Part shown: in pieces, positions 25,902-37,134 of the stretch
Numbering within the stretch: position 1 is the stretch's first letter
Layout of the letters: each line of letters begins with the position of its first letter
DNA from: Lycocorax pyrrhopterus obiensis
Lineage: Eukaryota > Chordata > Aves > Passeriformes > Paradisaeidae
DNA length: 64,000 nt
Assembly (NCBI GenBank): GCA_014706295.1
Contig: JACSVZ010000007.1
Span: forward strand, 35,562,633-35,626,632
Reading direction: 5' to 3'
Position numbers and translations under genes: made by a program
Notes under the pieces: generated by a model
What the model saw: only the letters and a program-made list of their open reading frames with translations
What the model was told of the DNA's origin: nothing
The model's database searches: none

Positions 25902-28900
25902 CATGTTCTTATATTGAGGATAATAATATAAATGTGAAATTTCTAGTGCAATTTGTACAGTGGTGTGATATGATAAGGATGCTTTTTCTTAAGATCCTAA
26001 TGGAACAGGGAACTCCACCTAGATAGAACCTTATTCCTGGCATGAATTCATTGACATCTGTAGGCTGTCGTTAAGGAAATGGATCTTCCACTTCCAGAAA
26101 TGTGTTTTAAATTTATAAAACTTTTCATTTTTGTCTAGTAAGAGTAGTTTCAGCACATTCCAGTCTACTTTATTGATTTCAGGCTCACTTCTGGAACTAA
26201 AGGTGATGTGATGAATATGTCAGCCAACTCAGTCAGTAAAACCCCCCTTTTAACATCTGCCATCCGATGTGCAGGTTATTTCCCAAGTAAAGTAACAAAC
26301 TGGTAAACTAAGAATGCATTAGGCACAGAAAGAGGACACAAAAGACAATATTGTTCTAATTATAGTTCTAATCATTATCGTTCTAATCTAACATTATACA
26401 CAATCAGTAAAGCTAATTTTTTTAAGCAACACTTGCAAGAGTTAAAATTCTTAAAGCAAAAATGTCTTTGCTTAGTGGCACATATTTTTCATTTTACAGT
26501 AAATGTGTTAACAGAAATGGGACTATAACAAATTGAAATTTTAAAGTTTAGCTAAGTTTAAATAGCAATAGAATAGTGTTTCCAGCATGCTTTACTATTT
26601 AATGTAAATTCTCCCCACCCACCCCCCAAATTATCTTACTGTGCTCTTTTAAAAATTTAACATTTTATGAAGATGAAACATTTGGTACAATTTTAACAAT
26701 TTAAGAAAGCAACAGAAGATGATGATTCTAGGAAATTAATATGTTAAGTTTTTTTTTCAGATTTTAGTGTCTAACTGTACTAGTCACAATTTAGGCAGTA
26801 GCCACATGTGGTTCATCCAAATTCAAAGATAATATTCTGTATCAAAGCCTGAAAGATTTTGTTCAGTTACACAAGTGCTCATTCACTTGAGTAGTCCTTA
26901 TTCATATATGTGATCACATTCAACACAATTTTTTACGTATAATCAAAACACTGAAGTGCTGCAAAAAGAGTATCTTCTCTTTTCTTGTGTTTTTAGACAA
27001 TTTTCTATACAGGCAAATATTCTGAAGAAGCTATTAAAATGTATTGTTATGTACAGCAATAAATGTCTGTAAAACGTTTTGGTATCTATGTTCCTATTTC
27101 TACAACAATATACATTATTTTTAATAATTATAGTCTGAAGCTTCATTGTTCTTTAAATACTGGTTTGTTTATCAGATTTCTTATACTTAGATAAATATTA
27201 CTTTGAAAATGTATAGAAAATATCAATACCTCAAACTTTTGTATTTGTCAGTCTGGCTTAATTATCTTTTGGCCTTTTTGGGTAAATTATTCATTATTAC
27301 ATTTTCATAATGTGGAAGAACTGGGTTGCACTACGTTTTAATCCAAAGATTATGCATTACATCAAAATGGATTGCGTAAAAATGGTTGAAAGCCATTTCT
27401 CTCACCATTACAATTGCCACATTAGTGAAAGAAAACAGTCAGCACTCCATGAACATTTTATTTCTTTAGAGTCTCTAAGATTTCCCAGGAGAATAAATCA
27501 TATAATCAAACAAAAATGCTTGGTGTGATCAATTCTGCAACACTGCATTACATTTTCTGGAAAGTCATTTATGAAGAATTAACTGTGTCTATGCTGTTCG
27601 GTGTTGCCTACATACCTTAATAAAACATATGATGACAGCAGGCATTGGTCATGGAAGTTTAAACTTTATTTTATTGTGATTGTTTTCAATACTCAGTTTG
27701 ACGAAATGAGCATTCTGTGTAAATCCAGCCACCTGAGAATGAAGTTAAAAACTGTAATTCCTTTATGAAAATAAAGAAGCATTTCACTTGTATTTGGTGA
27801 ATTTCAGTTTTATTAAACATCTCTAGGATCTGAATTGCATTTAAATGATCAAAATCTTTAAAATAAAAGAAAAATAGATCATCTATTAAAATGCAAGTAT
27901 GTGCATGTATATGTGTTGATACCTGTGTACACACAAATAAAACACATGCAGCTGAATGATGTACACACCTTGTGTATGTAAGTATATATATGTTTATGCG
28001 TGTATTCATACATAAAATCACACAGCAATTTTGAGCCCTCTAGTGGTAAGAAACCTCTCAGTTAAGAAACCATTGTAAGTTTATCGACTCTAACAGACAA
28101 GTGTCTAAACTCTGCAGTATGATTATACCTTCATGTAAGTTCAGGATAGCTCCCTGCAGTCGGTGTGGGTCTGTACATACAAGTGTTAACAACAACATAG
28201 ATCTACAAATCAAGTTATTGTTTCCAGCATGGTAACTTTTCTACTTTTTCTCCCTTGAAAAAAAAAGACCTATTCTGTATTCTTTTGACGCATTGTTGAT
28301 AATTTGTGATACTCGTTAAAAGAAAAAAAAAAAAGCAATCTCCTGACACAAATACCGTCAAACAAAAGGGAAATGTTTTCAAACACAGCATCCTCATTCT
28401 CAGCCTGGCACTGTATAGTGACACAAGTAGTTACTACAGGGAAAGGAGGAAAAAAATCTGCATTTCAGATTGGGAAAGGTTTCATGACATGTAACTTCAG
28501 CCATCTAAAAGCTAGGTTTCTGGGCTAAGCTGGTTGTTTGCACTCACCTTGCTGTCACTGGAGGCAAATAGGTTGTTTGAGAATGAGTTGTCTTGTAAAG
28601 GTGCCTGGGAGAGAGCTCTAAGATAGGCTAAATATTTATGGATGCAAAGGTCTCTCCATTTTTCAAGGAGACCTAGATAACAAACTTGGAATCTATGTTT
28701 TCTTTTTTATAAGGCTGAAAAAAAATTGTATAAAAAGCCTAGGTTTGAACAAGATTAAATAAAACGATAATAAATACTGTTGTTTATAGCAATACTTATA
28801 ACATGTAATGCACATCAGAATATAAGATATAATAAAATATTAATGAATATGTATATTATAATAAGATATTAATAATAAAAATCATTCTTCAGGATTACTA

Positions 28901-29783
28901 CTACTTAGAGGCAAATGCAGAATAACATTCAGAAGTGATTTTTTTCTGGTGCTGGGTGGATCTGATGGGCCCCAGAGATAACACCTGCTTTAATTTTCCT
29001 CTTGGACTCGGTTTAAACATTTGTTCTGGATGACCATCCATATGTGAGACCTTATAATTTCTGCAGCTGACCTATTTCTTCAGGAAATTTCTGCAAGAAC
29101 AAGGGAGCACAACTGTTCAGTGTGGTAAGATTTCTAAGCTCTTTTCACAGGGAAATCTCCCCAGGAGGACCTTAACTATAGTATTCTTTCCCTCTGTCCA
29201 CAGTCCCATAATCATGAAACTTGTTGACTCTCAAGAACAATGAAAGTGTAATTGACATGGGCTTTTAACAGAGATGAATATATGTGTTTCTGGAATTATT
29301 TCATTAAAAAAATAGTATGTTGTTTTATGATTGTAATTTGTTATGTGGCAAGAGCTTAGGACAGGAAAATTATGTAAGTCAAAAGCAATTAATTCTCATT
29401 TTATAAAATAAAGCAATAATTTTGTTTTCAGTGTACTAAAGCAATTCAAATATATCATTATTCAATTGCCTGTTTGGTTTTTTTTGACATCTATCAAAAT
29501 TCCATACATGTATGGTACAGAAATGAACTCCTAAAAGGAATATTTTCATTGGATGCATGCAAAATTTGTACAAGTTGATATTTTTTTACAAGATTAGCTA
29601 GGTAAAACATGCGAGAGGGAACATAATTTTTGTGTGTGTACAGCCCACTTCAGGCATGTACTGTGGTGTGAGGTTGGAGTATATTTTCCAGCATGCAAGG
29701 TTATGATTGTCACAAAGACTGGAGTAGGCTTATGCCCCACAGAAGAAAACACTGGTGACTTCAAAAAGTGAAAAAATTACAGA
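25902..29783. other. AT-rich intergenic stretch, no gene seen
   Basis: There are only short random open frames. It contains an imperfect TG/CA and TA microsatellite at about 27900-28000, an A homopolymer near 28322-28334, a very AT-rich patch at 28797-28880 and a second CTCF-like motif at 28034-28050. Confidence 0.7.
28034..28050 (-). promoter_or_regulatory. CTCF-like motif 2
   Basis: The minus strand reads CTTACCACTAGAGGGCT, again matching the CTCF core. It has the same orientation as the motif at 20203-20223 and lies 7.8 kb further from NOVA1. Confidence 0.4.
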
Positions 29784-30064
29784 ACTGCAGAATGGGTCAG
29801 GTTGGAAGGGACCACAGTGGGTCATCTTCTCCAACCTCCCTGCTCAAGCAGAGTCATCCCAGAGCATGTGGCACGGGTTTGATCCAGACAGTTCTTGAAT
29901 ATCTCCAGTGAGAGAGACTCCACAACTTCTCTGGACAGCCTCTTCCAGTGCTCTGTCACCTGCACAGTAAAGAAGTTCTTCCTCACATTCAGGCAGAGCT
30001 TCCTGTGCATCAGTTTCTGCCAGTTGCCTCTTGTCCTGTTGTTTGGCAGCACTGAGAAGAGCCT
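29784..30064 (-). mobile_element. CR1 LINE 3' fragment (minus strand)
   Basis: The plus strand begins with CAGAATGGGTCAGGTTGGAA and runs through GACAGCCTCTTCCAGTGCTC and GTAAAGAAGTTCTTCCTCAC, the standard antisense CR1 3' end. It is a 5'-truncated copy of about 280 bp. The minus-strand open frame of 76 codons inside it is residual and not a gene. Confidence 0.9.
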
Positions 30065-30880
30065 TTAGATAATAACACTAAACAGTATTATCTGACTTCA
30101 AATGCTATGGGAAAAATAAATTATACCTTAAACCATTGCACTCTTCTTGTTTAAAAATCCATTTTCTAGTAAAAATTAAAGAGTCAGGAAAGCAATACAA
30201 TTTATCAGTGCTATGGTTGGGATAAACAATCCTTATTTCATACTTCACAAAATCAGTTGTTTTTGCTTAGTTACCAAATCTTTATAGCAACAGTATATGA
30301 TGTCTGGATAAAAGTGTTAGTAGACAAAATAATCTTAATTTTCTCCAAGAAGGCATAGCAATTACTTTGGCATGACTAAAATATAATGATAAAGAGGTTT
30401 TAATGGGTGCTTAAACTCTCAGGAATCCTTGATGGCAGCCCGATGAAAGAGGAAATTAAATTTAAAGATTGCTGGTGCAAAGTCATCAAATCAAGTTGTA
30501 CTTCCTGATCTTTTGCAGCTGACATCACTATCATCCTCCCTGCATCTTGCAAGTATTTCATCACAGTAGACTAAGATACTATTCATTGATGTGTCCCAGG
30601 GAGCTAGTCTCCCTATGTGGAAAATCACACTTCACGTGCCACACAAAGATAAAGTAATTTTAACACCTTAAATAAAGAACTGCTTTAAAAACTGCTCCCA
30701 AATGAACATGCTTGAGAATATAAACAGCGTACACTAGAGAGAAAAAGACAAAGACAAAAAAAATTCAGTTTCCATCCTCTAATATGTGCTACATCCTAAA
30801 GTTTCAGTCATGTGTTTAAAAGACATATTCGTGGCAACAGCTAAACAAAGCATGGGTTCAATTGCTGTATGGGCCATTTT
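30065..30880. other. AT-rich intergenic stretch between CR1 fragments, no gene seen
   Basis: I see no repeat family, conserved protein or RNA gene in this interval between two CR1 fragments. Confidence 0.6.
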
Positions 30881-30951
30881 AGAATTTGAACTTGTTGATC
30901 CTTGTGGGTCCCTTCCAAATCAGAATATTCTAGGGCTCTATGATTCTTGCC
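30881..30951 (+). mobile_element. CR1 LINE 3' tail (plus strand)
   Basis: The sequence GATCCTTGTGGGTCCCTTCC followed by AAATCAGAATATTCT and CTCTATGATTCTT is a sense-strand CR1 terminus with a decayed 8-bp tail repeat. Only about 70 bp is recognisable. Confidence 0.75.
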
Positions 30952-31793
30952 ACACAAGGTTGACCAATAAGGGTAGGAAAGGGCAGTTGGTTGGACTTCC
31001 TGTGACTCTGTGACTTAGGTGCTCGAGTAGATCTCGAAAAATATCCCCCTTCTTCTCCCTTTGGAAACAAATACAGAGGCTGGAATGCAACTGAGCAATA
31101 GATTGCCTCTGCTGCTCGATGTCATATCTATAGTCCAGTAAGGCTAGCAAGGAAACAGCAGTAACTGGATTTTACAATGTAAGACATAAGTTTCATAGAG
31201 TCTCTACAGCCTCTAATATTAAATGGGGTCAAGACTTGATCTGAAGAAGGATTTGAACTGAATGCATTTCAAAGAGATTACTGACCTGCTTTTCTAGTTT
31301 AAGAATATATATAGTAGTGTGGAGATCATAAATAATATGAAACATCTCACTACATGCTCCAAAACAATTTCTGTCTAGGATTATGAGAGGATCCCTTTGT
31401 GGACATTACCATATGATACACTAGCTGTACCTTCCTGAAGAAGCTGGTTCTTCATTATCAGCAGCTGAGTAATAGTTTTTGGTGGACTGCTATTCTCCTC
31501 TACTGTTTCAATTTCTGCATGTCATTAAGGACCAGGAGAGACCATCTGCATTTCAAAAAGAAAAAAGAGGAAGAGGTTCCCTAATAAAAAGGTGTTTCTG
31601 CATTGCCAGTGAATTCTTCTGTCACAGTTATAGGTCTCTGCTATTTGAGAACTGAGTTGTCAAACATTTTTTTAAGAAACATTTTTGTAGTTTACTTATA
31701 GACATGCAGAAGTAATGTCACAGCAAGGGAAATCTTAGATACTCAAAAGCCTTATTATTAAAAATCAGTGAACAATATCTTGTGTGAAATAAT

Positions 31794-32185
31794 CATAGAA
31801 TCATAGAATGGCCTGGATTGGAAGGATCCTTAAAGATACCTGGTTCCAATCCCCTGCTGTGGACAAGGACATCTTCCACTAGATGAGGTTATTCAGAGCC
31901 CCATCCAACCTGTCTTTAAACAATTACGGGGATGGGGCATCCACAGCTTCTCTGGACAACCTGTTCCTGTGCCTCGCCACCCTCACAGTAAATACTTTTT
32001 TTCTTAATATCTAATCTAAACCTACTCTTAGTTTAAACCACTCCTCCTTGTGCTGTCATGCTCTTGTAAAAGATCCTTCTCCATTCAGGTACCCGAAGGC
32101 CACAATTAGGTCACCACAAAGCCGCCTCTTTTCCTGGCTGACCAAACCCAATTCTCTCAGCCTTTCCTTACAGGTGAATAATCTT
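31794..32185 (-). mobile_element. CR1 LINE 3' fragment with intact tail repeat (minus strand)
   Basis: It starts on the plus strand with AATCATAGAATCATAGAATG, the reverse complement of the CR1 terminal ATTCTATG repeat. It continues through CATCTTCCACTAGATGAGG, GGGGCATCCACAGCTTCTCT and CACCCTCACAGTAAATACTT. At about 390 bp it is the longest CR1 piece in the window, and its 3' end is well preserved. Confidence 0.93.
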
Positions 32186-33234
32186 ATAATATCATCTGAG
32201 AATATATCTGCTTACCTTCTTACTGCATATGTCCATATGTACAAGCTGGTTCCTAATGACAGTTATTGATTATCCATTTGATTTACATATTTTAATATGC
32301 TTTATACTTGCCAAAAAATAATGATGTGCCTGACATCACAGCTCATCACATTTTGCACTTTATTTTATTGAGCTAAGACAAAAACCCTCATAGATGTATC
32401 CTGAGTAAAAAATCATAAAGCACCCAGCTTCTTGAAGGCAAGATAATCAGTTAGACTTGATATGACTAGTGAACTGTCTCCATGATTAGAAGGAAGGTAA
32501 AACTCCACAGTGCTCTGCAAAGCAAGCTGGGCAGAAATTTTTGCAAAGTGAAATCAAGTAAACAATGATTTTCAGTTCTTTTTTCACACTATGGTAACTG
32601 TGGTCCTTTCTGTAAACATCACCAATTCTGTCCCCTAGAGGAGTGAAAAAAATCAAAACTCTATAAGCACAACACATTAATGCAGATATATATTAAGTGA
32701 AACAAAACATCTTGACTTTACTGCTTGAATTCTGAGGTATTATTATACATAGCGTGCTGCTCTGAGGTGCACAGATGAGATTGCAGAGAGGAATATAGTC
32801 TGCTACAACTTTAAATTTCTCTACTTTTCTTTACATGCCCAAAAGCTTAATGGGGACTGAGTTTTATCCTCAAAGACCAGAAAGGGCATCATTATTATTC
32901 AGTGTGGCCCTCTATGCTCTCCACTAGTAGGATGTCTTCCACAAGTTGGAAATTGCATCTAATTTTGCTTTAAGGGAACCATAACCCTTCGGAGTCTTCC
33001 TATGATTCCATGTATTATTTCTAGCAGAATTATCCTGATTTCAATTCCCAGTAATTACTTTGTCTTCTTTTCCTGACTGCATGATCAAAAAACTCTGTTC
33101 TGTGAGATATAATTCCCACATTTAAATACTTATACTCATTTATCAACCCATCTCTTAAACTTCTCTTCAATATACCAGATAAATTTAATTACTTACTCAT
33201 CATATCATAATGCAAGATTCACAGCTCTGTAATC

Positions 33235-33360
33235 TTGGTTTTGGGGCTTCTGGGTTTTGGTTTGGTTTGGTGGGTTTTTTGGGGGTTATTTGGGTTTTTT
33301 TTGGGGGGGGGGGGGGAAGAAAGGCACGTTGGGGTTTTTTGGGGGTTTGGGGGTTGTTTT
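33235..33360 (+). repeat. G/T-rich low-complexity tract with G-runs
   Basis: The plus strand is built of GGTTT, GGGTTTTTT and GGGGG units and includes a 14-G run at 33303-33316, interrupted by AAGAAAGGCACG. Many G-runs of three or more separated by T-loops suit G-quadruplex formation. Four overlapping Gly/Trp/Phe-rich or Pro/Lys-rich open frames here are low-complexity artefacts. Confidence 0.85.
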
Positions 33361-34521
33361 GCATATGTTCCCCAGTATTTCTCATCTCCATTCCCCTTTG
33401 TTATCCATTCAAAGGTTTTGTTAGCTCTTTTCACAGGAGCACAAAAAGCTCAGACTGAGGATGTGATCTATGGTAATACGTAAAATCTAGTTCTAGTCAT
33501 TGGTATTTAAAGATATCTTTCATATTCTGTAGATACAAACTGCTTTCATGAATTCACGACATATTCCTCTTCAGTTGGACATATTAAATAATTTTTTTTA
33601 TTTTAACAATTTAAATCACTTGATTTGAATTACCATAATTGTAACCATCTGTTACATTTTAATAGCCTACCAATGTATTAATTTAGTAGTTAAATTATTA
33701 TATATATAATATTTTTCAAACTGTATACAATACACACCAATAAAGCCAGCTTCTTCTTAGCAACTTTCATAATGTTCACCCCTGAGTTCCCTATTTCCAT
33801 GCAAAAATAAGAATTTTCATGTGAAAAATTTAAATTTCTTTTTTTTTAGTTACTTTTGCATACAATTTTTTTTCTTTGTTCATGCCCTCCAAGGATCTAG
33901 AAACCTGGGCCATAAAATATAGGTAGAGAGACATTAGAATGGAACAAAGAAAGGTATCCAAAAAATCCTGTATATCAATATCAAAACAACAGTTTCTAAT
34001 CCCACTACATCACACCTATCAATTTCATAATGTGCAAGTATTTGATTCAAAAAACTTTCACTTCATGTAGTAAGTGAATTAAATCCAGTACATACATACT
34101 TCGTTTACCATCCATACCCTAGTCAAAAACCAAAACCAGAGAGATATCTCACAAGACAAAACAAAACAGAAAAGGAAAATAAAAAGGACAATCTGACTAG
34201 TAGTAACTATAATTATAATATCTAGTTCATTACCAGCAAGTTATGAATTAACAAATCCATTATGTACCTGAAATTAGGGGTAGGATAGTTACTTTCTTAT
34301 TCTATGTTATATCCTTTTCTGGATAATAGGACAATATTTGCAAATCTCTCTGTTTCCCAGTTTTCCAAAATAAGTTAAAAATTGGCAATGATTCATTAAT
34401 TCCTTTGAGACTTCTGAGCATAAATTACTTAGCTAGTTCATTTGAAGCATTCTCATATGGGAATAGATATTTTCTTATCAGTGTTTTATTTCAGATAGAA
34501 AATGTTGTGTTTCCACCAACA

Positions 34522-34548
34522 TTTAGGGCCAAATGGTTTGGCCCTAAA
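34522..34548. repeat. Perfect inverted repeat, 12-bp arms
   Basis: TTTAGGGCCAAA and TTTGGCCCTAAA flank a 3-nt spacer TGG. The arms match exactly, giving a small cruciform-capable palindrome. No gene is nearby. Confidence 0.9.
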
Positions 34549-35296
34549 CCAGCCCTTGTCTCAGCTTCTGTTACTCTGAATGAACTTCTAACCTTTCTGA
34601 GAAAGATACAACACAACATTCAACCCTCCTTTTTCCTAGTAGATAGTTCTATAATCTTAGAGCTCAGATGAAGTGAAAACATTCGGTAAGTTGCATACAT
34701 GGTTCGTTCTCCACCTCACCTTCCTCTAGAAGTCCCTCTCTCTTTCTCAGCTCTGTCTTCTACAGGACTTTCCTTCCCATCTGAGTTTGGCAAGAGGTCA
34801 GAGTCCTACTTCTAAAAGAGAAGCTAATCTTATTTTGTGTTTATCTCCTTTTGTCCCAGATAATGCAGAAATATACACTGAAAAATCTATATTCTGAATG
34901 GTTCTCTGTCATGCCTGTGGCTTCTTATAGGATGTGCCTTGATTAGACAGAACAAAAGACTTTTTTAATATGTTCAGGTTAGGCTACTTCAGGATGAGAG
35001 TCAGAAAAAATGGCCTCAGAGAAGCTACTTTCTTTGTTGGAAATGTTGTCTAGGGAGTAAAAACTGGAAGTAATATTAATATTTTAGAGCTGTACTTTGG
35101 CAGGAAGACATTTTTAGTATGTGATACTTCAAAATCTGGAAAACATTCCTTGATGATATTACATATTTTAGAGACTTCCTGTGTTGACAGTGTTTTGTTG
35201 ATACTTTTATATGTGGTTGGATGTTTTTGTTGGCATCTGTAAATTCCAGAATTATTTCTGCTATCAGCAGAATAACAACAGGAATGTCTTAAGGCT

Positions 35297-35420
35297 GTTT
35301 GGGGTTTTTTTGGTTGGTTTGGTTGGTTTTTTTGTTTGTTTGTTTTGGGTTGGGTTTTTTTTTTTGGTTAGGTTGTTTTGTTTTGTTTGGGGTTTTTTGT
35401 TGGTTTTTTTCTTTTTTTTA
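35297..35420 (+). repeat. T/G-rich low-complexity tract
   Basis: It consists of GGTT, GTTT and GGGTTTTTT units with long T runs, similar in style to 33235-33360 but with fewer long G runs. The Phe/Val-rich open frame across it is an artefact. Confidence 0.85.
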
Positions 35421-36081
35421 ATTTTTTTTTCCACCCACTAAAATAGATACAAAAACATCATACCAATTTTGGGGAGACAAATTAAATTATTTTTCTAGAA
35501 AGTTCCCAGTTTCCTAGTGGCTTCTCTAGATATAATCAATGATTCTTTAAGAATTAACCAACTCTACAGGAATTTGCAAATAAAAGCTAAGAAATCTGGT
35601 GACTAAATATGGGAAGAGGAGAAATGATCATCTGGGGCAAAAAATGTGAGATTGAAGACAGAATAATGGAGTAAGAGTGCTGTGGGATTAGAAAGTGAAA
35701 GAGGAGAGATGGAATGGGTTAGCAAAATGATTGTTTTCAGCTGACCTGTAAAATTCTGAAATCAGAAGAAAGTGAATAAACTGAACAAGGAGAAGGTGCA
35801 GGACAGATTATAGAGAGAAAAGAGTGGCATTGTAAGACAAACTGGGATGAGGAAACCTTGAGAGGCTTGCTAAAGAAACAAAGAGATAGGACTATGATCA
35901 AGGACAAAAGAAACTGAGTTTGGAGGACAAATTAAATAAACACAGATATTATCAACCTAATACTTATTGGTACAATGTTGCTTAAACCCACAAGATGTGT
36001 TTCTCTTTGAATCTTCATTTTTGCAGTTTCATGACAAGGAAAATAGATACAAAATTACTTTAAAAATAGTGCATTAAAAGG

Positions 36082-36213
36082 ATAGGTTAGATGAGGCCTT
36101 GAACAGCTTGGTGTAGTGATAGGTGTTCCTGCCCATGACGGGGCGGGTGGGACTAGATGATCTTTAAGGTCTCTTCCAACCCTTAACGTCCTATGATTCT
36201 GTGATTCTATGAT
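36082..36213 (+). mobile_element. CR1 LINE 3' end with tail repeat (plus strand)
   Basis: The sequence contains GATGAGGCCTTGAACAGC, GTGTTCCTGCCCATGACG and ACTAGATGATCTTTAAGGTC, then ends in ATGATTCTGTGATTCTATGAT, the CR1 8-bp terminal repeat. It is a short 5'-truncated copy of about 130 bp in sense orientation. Confidence 0.92.
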
Positions 36214-37098
36214 ATTAGGACGGCAAGATAGAGCACTCAGATCTTATGTATGTTACAGCTGTTCACTATCAAATGTAGAGAGTTTACATTCCCCACTCCC
36301 CCAAACCAAAATACTGTAATACCACCTTTGAGTAGATCGTGCTCTTCTGCTCTTTCCACAGAAAACTACTCAGCCAGGTGATCGGGGTATTGTATGTACG
36401 GATAAAATCAAACCTTAAAATACATAAAACAACATATCATTGAATATCTTCCAGCCCACAAAAAAAATTGCATAAATTATGAACTAATATACTTAGGGCT
36501 TCAACAGTCTCAAACCTAAATGTGTTTTCCTAGTTATTTACACCTAAATTAAATACTAGGTTGGAATAAAATAAAATTAATATATCAGAGAACTGTACAC
36601 TTAGACTTTTGAAAAATCCAAATGAGAGCAATTTCTACTAATCAGTAGTAGTACTTTCTAATCTGAATATATTTATTCTATGTAAGAGTATTTAAAGTTA
36701 TTTCAGAGTAGATTAGTGCTTTAAAGCTCTTTATACTAATTTCGTACTGATTTGCTGTGATTTTTTCTGATGCATTAAGTTAATTTAATTGACTTTATTA
36801 TGAAAAAACTTAAAAAAATATTGACACCAGTCAAAGCTCGTTCCAAACATCTTAATATGGTTTTTAAAAAATAAACTTGTTGGAACAATGGCTTCATCTC
36901 TCTGCAATGGAATGAAATAGTGCATCATCGCTCTGAAGTTAGTATTTCGAATGTCTAATAATACATAGGATGCACTAAGTGCGAGTTTAATATTCATTTT
37001 TATGACTCAGTTCTTTTCCAAAAAGGTCAATTTTAAGTTACTCGAATTTTAAAAATAGCACAGCACTAGGAGGAATTAAAAGGAAAAAGGCATGATAC

Positions 37099-37134
37099 TG
37101 TGTAGCAGTAGAAAAGTGTGTAGCAGTAGAAAAG
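37099..37134. repeat. 18-bp tandem duplication
   Basis: The unit TGTGTAGCAGTAGAAAAG occurs twice in direct succession with no mismatch, indicating a recent or constrained small duplication. Confidence 0.95.

Larger units (their letters stand above)
32186..36081. other. AT-rich intergenic stretch with G/T-rich tracts
   Basis: No gene is seen. The notable content is two G/T-rich tracts (33235-33360 and 35297-35420) and a perfect 27-nt inverted repeat at 34522-34548, all listed separately. Confidence 0.65.
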
